A stretch of 64,000 nucleotides of DNA, from the NCBI GenBank assembly GCA_902561795.1, contig CACERG010000004.1:1-64000 (forward strand), given 5' to 3'. The first letter of the stretch is position 1. Every line of letters begins with the position of its first letter. The DNA is from an uncultured Bacteroidota bacterium (GTDB taxonomy: Bacteria; Bacteroidota; Bacteroidia; Flavobacteriales; Flavobacteriaceae). Positions 44,496 through 53,092 of the stretch are shown here, in pieces. Below the pieces are notes generated by a model. That model was not told where the DNA came from. It was given only the letters and a program-made list of their open reading frames with translations, and searched no databases. The position numbers and the translations under genes are program-made.

Positions 44496-45815
44496 TTAAT
44501 ATCGATAGTATTCTGGTTTGAAAGGCCCTTCTGTTTGTACACCAATATAACTCGCCTGATCTTTTGAAAGCTCCTCTAATTCTATTCCAAGATGATCTAA
44601 ATGAAGCAAAGCGACTTTTTCATCTAGCGTTTTAGGTAACATATAGACCTTATTTTCATATGAATCAGAATTTTTCCACAATTCAATCTGAGCTAAAACT
44701 TGATTAGTAAAAGAGTTACTCATCACAAAACTTGGATGTCCAGTTGCACAACCAAGATTTACTAACCTGCCTTCAGCTAAGACTATTATTTGTTTATTTT
44801 TTTCTAGAGTATACAAGTCAACTTGAGGTTTGATTTCAGTTTTTGTATGGCCATAATTTTCGTTTAACCAACTCATATCGATTTCATTATCAAAATGACC
44901 TATATTACATATGATAGCTTTGTCTTTCATTGCAAGAAAATGATCATCGCATACGATATCTTTATTTCCAGTTGCAGTACAGATGATATCCATATCTTTT
45001 ATAACTGTTGATAATTTCTTAACCTCATAACCATCCATTGAAGCTTGAAGTGCACAGATTGGGTCTATTTCTGTAACAGTGACGATTGCTCCAGCACCTC
45101 TAAATGAAGCAGCTGTTCCTTTTCCGACGTCACCATATCCACATACAATAACTCTTTTTCCTGCAAGCATAATATCAGTTGCACGACGCACTGCGTCAAC
45201 AGCACTTTCTTTACAACCGTATTTGTTGTCAAATTTAGATTTTGTAACAGAATCATTTACATTTATTGCAGGAATTGGTAATGTTCCATTATTAAATCTT
45301 TCATACAAACGATGAACACCAGTTGTTGTTTCTTCAGAAAGACCTTTTATCTCGGTTACTAACTCTGGATAATTATCAAAAACCATATTCGTTAAGTCGC
45401 CACCATCATCTAGAATCATATTTAGAGGCTTTTTGTCTTCACCAAAATGAATTGTTTGCTCAATACACCAATTAAATTCTTTTTCTGTCATTCCTTTCCA
45501 AGCGTATACTGGTATACCAGCTTTTGCGATAGCAGCTGCAGCGTGATCTTGTGTAGAAAAGATATTGCATGAACTCCATGTAACATCCGCGCCAAGCTCT
45601 ACTAAGGTTTCGATTAGCACAGCAGTTTGAATAGTCATATGTAGACAGCCAGCTATACGAGCTCCCTTAAGAGGTTTCTTAGACCCATATTCTTTTCTTA
45701 ATGCCATTAGGCCAGGCATTTCCTTTTCAGCGAGTTTTATTTCTTTTCTACCCCACTCTGCAAGAGAAATGTCCTTTACTTTGTAAGGAGTATGTTGTGA
45801 TATTTTTGTGCTCAT
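44496..45815 (-). CDS. ahcY: Adenosylhomocysteinase
   Basis: 439 aa, usual length. '[16 protein letters not shown]' binds NAD, '[16 protein letters not shown]'-type region ('[12 protein letters not shown]') and '[12 protein letters not shown]' are active-site blocks, and the protein ends in the canonical 'KPEYYRY'. It splits S-adenosylhomocysteine to adenosine and homocysteine, relieving inhibition of methyltransferases, of which the glycan locus encodes at least three. Its promoter lies at 45841-45870 and the terminator at 44442-44470. Confidence 0.97.
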   Translation of the reverse strand: MSTKISQHTPYKVKDISLAEWGRKEIKLAEKEMPGLMALRKEYGSKKPLKGARIAGCLHMTIQTAVLIETLVELGADVTWSSCNIFSTQDHAAAAIAKAGIPVYAWKGMTEKEFNWCIEQTIHFGEDKKPLNMILDDGGDLTNMVFDNYPELVTEIKGLSEETTTGVHRLYERFNNGTLPIPAINVNDSVTKSKFDNKYGCKESAVDAVRRATDIMLAGKRVIVCGYGDVGKGTAASFRGAGAIVTVTEIDPICALQASMDGYEVKKLSTVIKDMDIICTATGNKDIVCDDHFLAMKDKAIICNIGHFDNEIDMSWLNENYGHTKTEIKPQVDLYTLEKNKQIIVLAEGRLVNLGCATGHPSFVMSNSFTNQVLAQIELWKNSDSYENKVYMLPKTLDEKVALLHLDHLGIELEELSKDQASYIGVQTEGPFKPEYYRY

Positions 45816-45827
45816 ATTGTACCTTTG
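45795..45827 (+). promoter_or_regulatory. Candidate promoter for the phosphopantetheinyl transferase operon
   Basis: TTG at 45795-45797, a 22-base spacer and TACCTTTG at 45820-45827 on the + strand, 43 bases before the ATG at 45871. It overlaps the start of ahcY, which is read the other way, and faces the ahcY promoter. Confidence 0.5.
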
Positions 45828-45840
45828 TTAAAAGCGAGGT

Positions 45841-45870
45841 CAAAAATACAATCTTTTTTACTTTTTTCAA
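45841..45870 (-). promoter_or_regulatory. Promoter of ahcY
   Basis: On the - strand TTG (bases 45870-45868), a 19-base spacer and TATTTTTG (45848-45841). The start point would fall near 45834, about 19 bases before the ahcY ATG. The match to TTG-N19-TAnnTTTG is exact. Confidence 0.72.
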
Positions 45871-46500
45871 ATGCCTGAATTTCTTAAAGAATCAATTGAA
45901 AATTTAACCCAATTTTCCATTTGGGAAATAGAAGAGTCGGAAGATGAACTCTCAGAAGGATTAACAATCTCAAAAATTGAAAAAAAAAAATTAAATCAAC
46001 TTAAAAGTCATGTTCATAGAAAAGGGTACTTAGCGACAAGGCAGTTATTAAAAAAACTCGGAATTCCCCCTGGAAGTAATAAATACGATCAAAATGGCGC
46101 ACCCTATCTAATTGATGGGCGATATCTCTCAATTACTCATTCTAGAAACTTTGCTGCGGTGGCTGTGTCAGACAAAAAAGTTGGAATTGATTTAGAATTT
46201 TATCGAGACAAAATTAAAAAAATAGGACCACGTTTTTTAAATATTGAAGAGACTGAAACATCTCAAGATTTTACTGATATAAAATACTTGACCAAGATAT
46301 GGACAGCTAAAGAAGCGTTATATAAAATTTACAGTACACCTGGTATAAATTTTAAGTCCCAGTTGCATATTCAAAAATCTAGTAAGTCTAGTCCAATTGG
46401 ATTTGGTTCGGTTTATGATAGAGGAAAAACTTTTATTTATAATCTTTATTTTAGATATTACGAAAAGTTTTGCTTAAGCTTAGCGACTTCTAAATTTTAA
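45871..46500 (+). CDS. 4'-phosphopantetheinyl transferase superfamily protein (Sfp type)
   Basis: 209 aa. 'KVGIDLEFYRDKI' (magnesium-binding G-I-D-x-E) and 'IWTAKEALYKIYSTPG' (W-x-x-K-E-x-x-x-K) are the two defining motifs; 'LSITHSRNFAAVAVS' is the substrate-binding block. It transfers phosphopantetheine from CoA to a carrier protein. Flavobacteria usually carry one Sfp-type enzyme like this. An A11 run at 45980-45990 within the coding region is a potential slippage site. The ORF starts in the spacer that also holds the ahcY promoter. Confidence 0.85.
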   Translation: MPEFLKESIENLTQFSIWEIEESEDELSEGLTISKIEKKKLNQLKSHVHRKGYLATRQLLKKLGIPPGSNKYDQNGAPYLIDGRYLSITHSRNFAAVAVSDKKVGIDLEFYRDKIKKIGPRFLNIEETETSQDFTDIKYLTKIWTAKEALYKIYSTPGINFKSQLHIQKSSKSSPIGFGSVYDRGKTFIYNLYFRYYEKFCLSLATSKF

Positions 46501-46504
46501 ATCA

Positions 46505-46765
46505 ATGAAAATTTCAGTTGAATTAACTTTAGCTCCACTAAAAGATAATTACGTTCCTACAATAAAAAGTTTTATTAAAAAGCTTAGAAAGTTTAAAGTC
46601 ATAATTAATGAGACTCCATTAAGTACTCAGATCTATGGTGAATATGATGAGGTTATGAATATGATTATACCTATGATTCGTAAAACTTTTGAGGATGAAG
46701 ATGCTGTAATGTTACACATTAAAATGATGAAAGGTGATCGGAGCCAATATGAACCAGATTTTTGA
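46505..46765 (+). CDS. Thiamine-binding-like protein (MTH1187/YkoF family)
   Basis: 86 aa, ATG 4 bases after the previous stop. 'MKISVELTLAPLKDNYVPTI', 'VIINETPLSTQIYGEYDEVM' and 'VMLHIKMMKGDRS' match the small ferredoxin-like-fold family (PF01910) whose members bind thiamine or its pyrimidine part (recollection). The downstream PnuC-type transporter and the TPP riboswitch 2.7 kb further on agree with a vitamin B1 role. It overlaps pnuC by 17 bases. Confidence 0.7.
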   Translation: MKISVELTLAPLKDNYVPTIKSFIKKLRKFKVIINETPLSTQIYGEYDEVMNMIIPMIRKTFEDEDAVMLHIKMMKGDRSQYEPDF

Positions 46766-47381
46766 ATATTTAATTCGCCCTTATCAAGATTTGAACATCT
46801 TGGAAGTCATTCTAGAAATCTCTGCTGTGATTTTGGGTTTAACCAGTGTTTGGTTTGCCAAAAAAGATAAGGTTCTTGTATACCCGACAGGAATGCTTTC
46901 TACTTCAATTTTTGTGTATTTATTATTTAAAGCAGGGCTTTTAGGCGATATGCTTATTAATGCTTATTTTTTCATTGTGAGTATTTATGGATGGTATTTT
47001 TGGAGTAAGAAAAAAGATGGACAAATTTTAAATCCTATTTTAAAAATTAACAGAACGGAAATTAAATTGGGAATATTACTTTTTACATGTTCAATTATTT
47101 TTGTTTCTCTTATTTACTATTTATTTGGTAAGTGGACTGAATGGACTGCTCCCATTGACACCTTCACGACGGCAGTCTTTTTTGTTGCAATGTGGTTTAT
47201 GGCTAAAAGAAAATTGGAGCATTGGGTTTTATGGATAATTGGGGATCTTATTTCTATCCCATTATATTTATATAAAGGCTTAGCAATTACAAGTATTCAA
47301 TACCTTGTTTTCACGCTAATTGCTATATTTGGATACATCCAATGGTTAAAGATATACTACAAAAAAAAACAGATTGTTTAA
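46749..47381 (+). CDS. pnuC: PnuC-family vitamin transporter (nicotinamide riboside or thiamine)
   Basis: 210 aa from ATG 46749 (the track start is GTG 46734). About seven membrane helices; 'YFFIVSIYGWYFWSKKK' and 'WIIGDLISIPLYLYKGL' with 'TSIQYLVFTLIAIFGYIQW' are the hallmark helices of the PnuC family. PnuC proteins are facilitators whose substrate is trapped by phosphorylation inside the cell. The neighbours point both ways: a thiamine-binding-like gene before it (PnuT) and a NadR-like kinase after it (nicotinamide riboside). Confidence 0.87.
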   Translation: MNQIFEYLIRPYQDLNILEVILEISAVILGLTSVWFAKKDKVLVYPTGMLSTSIFVYLLFKAGLLGDMLINAYFFIVSIYGWYFWSKKKDGQILNPILKINRTEIKLGILLFTCSIIFVSLIYYLFGKWTEWTAPIDTFTTAVFFVAMWFMAKRKLEHWVLWIIGDLISIPLYLYKGLAITSIQYLVFTLIAIFGYIQWLKIYYKKKQIV

Positions 47382-47908
47382 AAATTGTTCTTTATGGCCC
47401 TGAGTCTTCTGGTAAAACTACTTTAGCAAAAACTCTAGCAGCTATTTACAATACTTCTTGGGTATCAGAATATGCAAGGAATTATCTTCAAGAAAAATGG
47501 GATAAAAAAAAAGAGGTTTGTAATTTAAATGATTTATCTCTAATAGTTAGAGGTCAGATTAAGTTGGAGAATGAGGCAATAAGAAGTGCTAACAAATTTG
47601 TTTTCTGTGATACTAACATTTTAGTTACAAAAATTTGGGCAGAAACACATTATGACGGGTATTGTCCACCTGAAATTGAAAAATATTCTAAGATTTTTCA
47701 ATATGATTATTATTTTTTAACTGCAATTGATATTCCCTGGCAAGGAGATGATTTAAGAGACAGACCAAACAACAGAGAAGAAATGTTTGAGTCTTTCAAA
47801 AAATTGCTAGAAATTAAAGGATTACCCTATACTGTATTAAAAGGCACAGTTAAAGAAAGAATAAACAAGGCAAAAAAAGTTTTGAATGAACTAAGTTCGA
47901 ATAAATGA
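47342..47908 (+). CDS. NadR-like ATP-binding kinase (AAA_28)
   Basis: 188 aa. P-loop 'LYGPESSGKTTLAKTL' (17-32) followed by 'SEYARNYLQEK', 'CDTNILVTKIW' and 'DDLRDRPNNREEMF' match the ribosylnicotinamide-kinase part of NadR; the nucleotidylyltransferase part of NadR is absent. It would phosphorylate the vitamin brought in by PnuC and so trap it. The 40-base overlap with pnuC is unusually long but no later start exists before the P-loop. Its stop overlaps the next ATG. Confidence 0.83.
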   Translation: MVKDILQKKTDCLKIVLYGPESSGKTTLAKTLAAIYNTSWVSEYARNYLQEKWDKKKEVCNLNDLSLIVRGQIKLENEAIRSANKFVFCDTNILVTKIWAETHYDGYCPPEIEKYSKIFQYDYYFLTAIDIPWQGDDLRDRPNNREEMFESFKKLLEIKGLPYTVLKGTVKERINKAKKVLNELSSNK

Positions 47909-49410
47909 TTACTGAAAAAGATTTTGATAGCATAAAAGCAGATGGCAGATCATTAGAGCTCATAAAAAGGCAATATGAGCATTTGGTGGGGGAAAAAATA
48001 AAAATTTCTGGTATTCGCCCTGCAATAATTGGGGATGGAATATTAGAAATGGATACTAAAGAAAAAAATAACGCCTTACAATATTTTAATACTAATTCAG
48101 ACAAAAAAAGATGGATTAAATTTGTACCTGCCTCTGGTGTAGCAAGTCGAATGTTTTCTTCACTCCAAAATTTCATTGAGGCAAGTGAGCAAGAGAATTT
48201 CGACTCATTAAAATATTTTAAATCGGAAGAAGGCTCGGTTATTCAAAAGCTCAAAAAACAATTTAAAAAGCTACCATTTTTTGAATCTATTTTTTCATCA
48301 CTCTCAGGACAAATTGATGAAGAAATGATGCATTCAAACTTATTTTTAAAAAAATTTATTAATGAGATTTTATCTAAATATGAAACCTTCCCAAAGGCCT
48401 TAATTCCCTTTTTTATTGATAATAATGCTCAAGAATGGACACCATTTGAAGCCCAATTACTTGAGGTGACAAACCTAAGTGATCAGAAAAATTTAATTCC
48501 TCTTCATTTAACAATTGATAAAAATCATAGGGAACTATTTGACAAATCTTTAGTTTCTTTTAAGAAAAAATTAAATAGTACGCATCAGGTTTCTTTTGAT
48601 GTTCAATACTCCCATCAGAATCGTCTTACAGATACTCCATTTATAGATCAAAAAAATTTTTTAGTACGCAATGAGCAAGGCAATATTGAATTTAGAAAAG
48701 GAGGACATGGCTCTTTGCTAGAAAATATAAATCTATTAGATGCGGATTGTATTTGGATAAAAAATATAGATAATATTCTCCTTGGCAAATCAAATGAAAT
48801 TGGAGAAGAATGGATGAGAATTTTAGCGGGAAAACTTCTGATGATTCAAAAAGATCTTTTTGGGCATCTAAATAATTTAGAGCAATTAAATATAGATCTG
48901 GATCTAGGACCAACAATCAAATTTATTAAGGAAAATTTTGACCCAGAATATAATTATAAGGTAGAAAGCAAGCCACTGTATGAGGTGCTTTACGACTATT
49001 TACATCGCCCTATTCGTATTTGTGGTATGATACCAAATGAAGGTGCTACTGGTGGTGGGCCCTTCTGGAAAAATGATTTAAGAGGTCAAAGCCTTCAAAT
49101 AATTGAAGGAGTTGAATTTGACCAAAGTATTAAAGAACACAAAAATGCAATTCGCTCTAGCACTCACTTTAACCCGGTAATTATGGTTTGTGGAATAACT
49201 GATCACAAAGGAGATAAATATTCTCTTTTGGATTTTAGAGATGAAAAAAGGGCCATGATAAGCAAAAAAATATTTAAAAATAAACCAATCAAAATTCTTG
49301 AATGGCCGGGTTTATGGAATGGAGGAATGGCAGAGTGGAATACAATTTTTATTCAGCTTCCTTCCGAAACATTTAATCCAGTAAAATCGGTAATAGATTT
49401 AATTAGATAG
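47905..49410 (+). CDS. DUF4301 family protein
   Basis: 501 aa. 'FVPASGVASRMFSSLQNF' (around 72-89), 'RKGGHGSLLENIN', 'IPNEGATGGGPFWKND' and 'QIIEGVEFDQ' match the DUF4301 family, widespread in Bacteroidota and of unknown function. The block 'KGGHGSLLENI' with 'ADCIWIKNIDN' resembles a nucleotidyltransferase-like sugar-binding arrangement, but no activity is established. It is coupled by ATGA to the NadR-like kinase and is the last gene before the riboswitch. Confidence 0.83.
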   Translation: MITEKDFDSIKADGRSLELIKRQYEHLVGEKIKISGIRPAIIGDGILEMDTKEKNNALQYFNTNSDKKRWIKFVPASGVASRMFSSLQNFIEASEQENFDSLKYFKSEEGSVIQKLKKQFKKLPFFESIFSSLSGQIDEEMMHSNLFLKKFINEILSKYETFPKALIPFFIDNNAQEWTPFEAQLLEVTNLSDQKNLIPLHLTIDKNHRELFDKSLVSFKKKLNSTHQVSFDVQYSHQNRLTDTPFIDQKNFLVRNEQGNIEFRKGGHGSLLENINLLDADCIWIKNIDNILLGKSNEIGEEWMRILAGKLLMIQKDLFGHLNNLEQLNIDLDLGPTIKFIKENFDPEYNYKVESKPLYEVLYDYLHRPIRICGMIPNEGATGGGPFWKNDLRGQSLQIIEGVEFDQSIKEHKNAIRSSTHFNPVIMVCGITDHKGDKYSLLDFRDEKRAMISKKIFKNKPIKILEWPGLWNGGMAEWNTIFIQLPSETFNPVKSVIDLIR

Positions 49411-49434
49411 AAATTTTTAATTAATTTTATAGAC

Positions 49435-49507
49435 AATCTCAAAGGGGTGCCGTTAATGGCTGAGATCATACCCATTGAACCTGGGCGGGTAATGCTGCCA
49501 AGGGATT
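49435..49507 (+). ncRNA. TPP riboswitch (THI element)
   Basis: Conserved blocks in order: GGGGTGCC (49444), GGCTGAGA (49458), TACCC, GAACCTG (49476), GGTAATGCTGCC and AGGGA. The P1 helix pairs AATCTC (49435-49440) with GGGATT (49502-49507). It sits 62 bases before the ATG of the TonB receptor and should lower its expression when thiamine pyrophosphate is plentiful. Segment 49539-49547 (CGCCCCTTT) can pair with 49441-49449, a possible alternative fold. Confidence 0.93.
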
Positions 49508-49568
49508 AATAAAAATGTAATTTTTAACACCAAATAATCGCCCCTTTTATTTGAATTAATTTATTCAA

Positions 49569-51794
49569 ATGAAAACTATACGATTAAGTTTTTTTTTAAT
49601 TTTTAATGCATCTGTGCTTTTAGCTCAACAGCCAAGCTCAGAGACAATAAAAGATTCTCTTACAACAATTAGTTTGGAAGAGGTTTTGCTAACAGGAATT
49701 CGGGCAAAAGATGACATTCCAGTCACTTTTACTAATGTAAGTAGGCAAGACCTAGCGCCTAGAAATTTAGGACAAGACATCCCAATATTACTAAATTATT
49801 TACCTGGAGTCGTTACAACGAGTGATGCAGGAGCAGGAATAGGATATACTGGCATTCGTGTCCGAGGGAGTGATGCAACAAGAGTCAATGTTACAATTAA
49901 TGGTATACCATATAATGATTCAGAATCTCAAGGAACTTTCTGGGTAAATTTGCCTGATTTTGCTTCTTCAGTGGAATCAATTCAACTACAAAGAGGAGTG
50001 GGGACTTCAACAAATGGATCTTCTGCATTTGGAGCGAGTTTAAATTTGCAAACAGATTCTGTAAAAAAAGAAGCTTTCGCATCACTTGCTTCTAGTATAG
50101 GAAGTTTTAATACTTTAAAAAACACACTGCAATTTTCTTCAGGGGAGCTTAATAATAGTTTTACTTTTTCAGGAAGATTATCTCAGATTAATTCTGATGG
50201 ATATATTGATAGAGCTTCTTCAGATTTGGATGCATATTTTTTCCAGGGGGTATTTAGAGACGAAAACACACTTTTAAAAGCACTATTCTTTGGAGGTAAA
50301 GAGATAACCTACCAGTCTTGGTATGGAGTTGATCCCTCTACATTAGAATCAAACAGAACCTATAATCCTGCAGGGGAAATTTATGATGAAAATGGTAATC
50401 GTTTTTCATTTTATGATAATCAAGTAGACAACTACTCTCAGGAACATTACCAGTTCCATTGGAACCAGAGCTTAAATCAGTATTGGGACTTTGCTTTAGG
50501 GTTAAATTATACACACGGAAGCGGATTTTATGAAGAGTATAATGATCTTTGGTACAACGAAAACATAAGTTTTGGTGGTGATACTAGCTTCAATTATCTT
50601 CAACTTTCACCCTTTCAAGTTGGAGAAAAGATTATCAGCTCATCAGAAAATATAAGCCAGAAATGGTTAGATAACGATTATTATGTTTTGACTTTCGCAT
50701 TAAATTATAAAAACGAAAATTCTGAGTTTAACCTTGGTAGTTTAGCCAGCAGGTATGTTGGTGACCATTTTGGAAATCTTATATGGGGGCAAAGCTTGGG
50801 AGAAGCACTTCCCAACCATCGATTTTATGAGAATCAAGGAATTAAAACGGAAGGGAGTTTATTTGCAAAAGTAAATCAAGTTGTAATTGGGCCTTTATCT
50901 GGATTTATTGATTTTCAACTTCGCTCCATTAACTATGAAGTGTCAGGAGAAATTGCAGGTCCTAGTTCTTTTTCAGTTAATGACAATTTTTTATTTTTTA
51001 ACCCGAAAGCAGGTTTAACATATACAATATCTAATAGGCAAAAGCTTTATGCATCTTATGCAAAAGCTCATCGGGAGCCAAACAGAACTGATTATGAAAA
51101 TGGAAACCCTAAACCTGAAAAGTTGGACGACTTTGAGTTGGGATGGAGAATAAAAACTACAAAGATGCAAGCACAGGCTAACTTATACTGGATGGAATAT
51201 AAAGATCAATTAGTTTTGACGGGTGCAATTGATGAAGTAGGTGCTCCAATTCGACAAAATGTCGGTAAAAGCAGACGTGTTGGGTTAGAATTAGAGTTTA
51301 AAATGAAGCTTCTTCCAAATTGGGTGTGGCAACCAAACTTAGCTTTAAGTAGTAATCAAAATTTAGATTTTATTTTTGAAAGGGATGGCGAGTTGGTTGA
51401 TTTAGGTAAAACGCAGTTAGCTTATTCACCAAACTTGATTTCAGGAAGCTCACTAACTTATGCAGTTTCAACAAATTTTCAAATTACATTATTGTCAAAA
51501 TTTGTTGGAAAGCAATATATGGGGAATATAGATTCTGAAAACTCGATTCTTCCCTCTTATTTTATAAATGATCTAAACATTTCATATGTGTGGAGGCCAA
51601 ATAAGTTACTAAAAGAAATTCAGTTCTCATTCCTTATAAATAATCTCTTAAATAAGCAGTATGAGTCAAATGGATATTTCTACACATATAATGATACATG
51701 GTCAGTACCAGGTAAAATTACAACTATTGAGGGTGCAGGATTTTATCCCCAAGCAGGAATAAACTTCCTCACGGGACTTATGATCAAGTTTTAA
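49569..51794 (+). CDS. TonB-dependent outer-membrane receptor, probably for thiamine
   Basis: 741 aa. Signal peptide 'MKTIRLSFFLIFNASVLLA' cut near QQ; plug domain at about 50-155 with 'GIRVRGSDATRVNVTINGIPYND'; then a 22-strand barrel ending in aromatic 'FLTGLMIKF'. 'YASYAKAHREPNRTDYENG' is a typical receptor block. It has no SusD partner and no N-terminal carboxypeptidase-like domain, so it is a small-molecule receptor. The TPP riboswitch in its leader indicates thiamine or a precursor as the ligand (OMR1-type). Confidence 0.92.
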   Translation: MKTIRLSFFLIFNASVLLAQQPSSETIKDSLTTISLEEVLLTGIRAKDDIPVTFTNVSRQDLAPRNLGQDIPILLNYLPGVVTTSDAGAGIGYTGIRVRGSDATRVNVTINGIPYNDSESQGTFWVNLPDFASSVESIQLQRGVGTSTNGSSAFGASLNLQTDSVKKEAFASLASSIGSFNTLKNTLQFSSGELNNSFTFSGRLSQINSDGYIDRASSDLDAYFFQGVFRDENTLLKALFFGGKEITYQSWYGVDPSTLESNRTYNPAGEIYDENGNRFSFYDNQVDNYSQEHYQFHWNQSLNQYWDFALGLNYTHGSGFYEEYNDLWYNENISFGGDTSFNYLQLSPFQVGEKIISSSENISQKWLDNDYYVLTFALNYKNENSEFNLGSLASRYVGDHFGNLIWGQSLGEALPNHRFYENQGIKTEGSLFAKVNQVVIGPLSGFIDFQLRSINYEVSGEIAGPSSFSVNDNFLFFNPKAGLTYTISNRQKLYASYAKAHREPNRTDYENGNPKPEKLDDFELGWRIKTTKMQAQANLYWMEYKDQLVLTGAIDEVGAPIRQNVGKSRRVGLELEFKMKLLPNWVWQPNLALSSNQNLDFIFERDGELVDLGKTQLAYSPNLISGSSLTYAVSTNFQITLLSKFVGKQYMGNIDSENSILPSYFINDLNISYVWRPNKLLKEIQFSFLINNLLNKQYESNGYFYTYNDTWSVPGKITTIEGAGFYPQAGINFLTGLMIKF

Positions 51795-52564
51795 AAACGA
51801 TAACCTAAGATTAAACGAGCAACAAACTGATCAAAACCACCTCCAGGTTCGGCATTGAGAATTTGCTGACCTAGAAGGGTGACTTTGAATTGAGTATTAT
51901 ATTCTAATCCCAGTTCAATCGCATACCCATATGCGAATGTATCTAGATTGTTGTTAAGAAATTGACGTCTACTTTCTGCTGTTCCTTGATGCATTATTAG
52001 AGATGGGAACGTCCAAAAATATAGGCTACTATTATTAATAGGATCTTCTGCTATTGTACTTTGATATATAAATCCAAAACGCCCATAATTATCAAAAAAT
52101 GAATTATTCTGGAAGTTCGGTAGCGGTTGTCCTTGAATCCATTTTTTACCGATACTTAAACCAATTTTAGAATTTTTAAGATCCTTATTTGAAAGAGGAT
52201 AAGTAAAGAAAAGGTTTGAATTAATGTCTCCGCCAATAGGATTCATTAAAAAATCAAAAGTATTTAGCAAGTTTTCACGATTTCCATTCCATATGGTTTG
52301 AGTTCCATATAAGGTGAAGGCAATATGGATACCTTTTTTTGCATCAAAGCGAAGTTTTAAAGCCTCTACTGTAAAATCCAAATGTTTTAAACTACTTATT
52401 CCCACTATCCCAGTTCTAATTAAATGGACTTTAAAACTACTTTCTTCTCGTTTTTGTTTTGAGTAATCTAATTCCAGCATTTGGCCAAAACAATTCCAAG
52501 ATATAAAAATGAAAAAAAGAAAAATAGTTAAAGTTGTTGATATTGAATTTTTACTAAAAAACAT
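51791..52564 (-). CDS. Exported protein of unknown function, probable outer-membrane barrel
   Basis: 257 aa. Signal peptide 'TLTIFLFFIFISWNCFGQ' (about 11-28). The rest has alternating beta-type segments ('KLRFDAKKGIHIAFTLYGTQ', 'AYGYAIELGLEYNTQFKVTL') and ends 'RLILGYRF' with a terminal Phe, the usual end of outer-membrane barrels. I do not recognise a named family. It overlaps the end of the receptor gene tail to tail by 4 bases and follows the lipoprotein gene by 11 bases, so those two reverse-strand genes are probably co-transcribed. Confidence 0.65.
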   Translation of the reverse strand: MFFSKNSISTTLTIFLFFIFISWNCFGQMLELDYSKQKREESSFKVHLIRTGIVGISSLKHLDFTVEALKLRFDAKKGIHIAFTLYGTQTIWNGNRENLLNTFDFLMNPIGGDINSNLFFTYPLSNKDLKNSKIGLSIGKKWIQGQPLPNFQNNSFFDNYGRFGFIYQSTIAEDPINNSSLYFWTFPSLIMHQGTAESRRQFLNNNLDTFAYGYAIELGLEYNTQFKVTLLGQQILNAEPGGGFDQFVARLILGYRF

Positions 52565-52575
52565 CTTTAAATGAC

Positions 52576-53031
52576 TTAATTTGATATTCTTAAAATACCA
52601 TTAAAATTTTGAATTTGATAAAATAATAAATCTCTGGGCGGATTCAGTTTTTCATTAGGATTTAAAAGTTGACCAGTTGCAAGGCTGTATTGAAAGTTCT
52701 CACAACTACATTCTGCTAAAACTCCAGAAATAGATAATTTAGAACAGGATTCTGGTAGATGATTTGGACAAGTTGCTTCCCAAGCTAAAAAAGTACTCCC
52801 ACTTAGATTAAAAACTATAACCCCTTTAATCCCTATGTCTGGTATAAAAATACTTCCACCAACAAAATTTAGCTGATTATACAGAGGTAGAGATAGATTT
52901 AAATCTCTTTGGAACCGTATATCTGCTAAATAAGGATTTCTTCGAATGGGATCTTTACTACAGCCCAATATTAAGAGGAGAAATAGAATTGCATTTTGGA
53001 CAAAATCAAATTTTTTAGTCACTTGTTTCAA
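52576..53031 (-). CDS. Rieske-like lipoprotein with altered ligand pattern
   Basis: 151 aa. Lipobox 'LLILGC' puts the acylated Cys at 24. The C-terminal half has a Rieske-like layout, 'WEATCPNH' (C88, H91) and 'CSCENFQYSLATGQ' (C108, C110), but the standard C-x-H ... C-x-x-H is not met: the first pair is C-x-x-H and the second is C-x-C with Glu in place of His. It could hold another metal or none. It lies divergently from greA, and the exported protein follows it. Confidence 0.65.
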   Translation of the reverse strand: MKQVTKKFDFVQNAILFLLLILGCSKDPIRRNPYLADIRFQRDLNLSLPLYNQLNFVGGSIFIPDIGIKGVIVFNLSGSTFLAWEATCPNHLPESCSKLSISGVLAECSCENFQYSLATGQLLNPNEKLNPPRDLLFYQIQNFNGILRISN

Positions 53032-53036
53032 TTGTG

Positions 53037-53044
53037 TATATTTG
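53037..53044 (+). promoter_or_regulatory. Putative -7 element of the greA promoter
   Basis: TATATTTG fits the TAnnTTTG element and lies 49 bases before the greA ATG. No TTG is found at the usual distance upstream, so the call is moderate. The start point would be close to the base of the following hairpin. Confidence 0.45.
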
Positions 53045-53047
53045 ATT

Positions 53048-53073
53048 AAAAATCCATTTAAAGATGGATTTTT
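53048..53073 (+). promoter_or_regulatory. Terminator-like hairpin in the greA leader
   Basis: Perfect 10-bp inverted repeat AAAAATCCAT / ATGGATTTTT with loop TTAAAG, followed by GTTTTAT. It stands 19 bases before the greA ATG with no + strand gene upstream to terminate. It may work as an attenuator, give a short leader RNA, or stabilise the 5' end. Confidence 0.6.
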
Positions 53074-53092
53074 GTTTTATAACGAATGAATC

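Noticed and set aside
45980-45990. A11 run in the phosphopantetheinyl transferase gene as a phase switch
   Set aside because: Long A runs are common throughout this AT-rich window and the frame here is intact.
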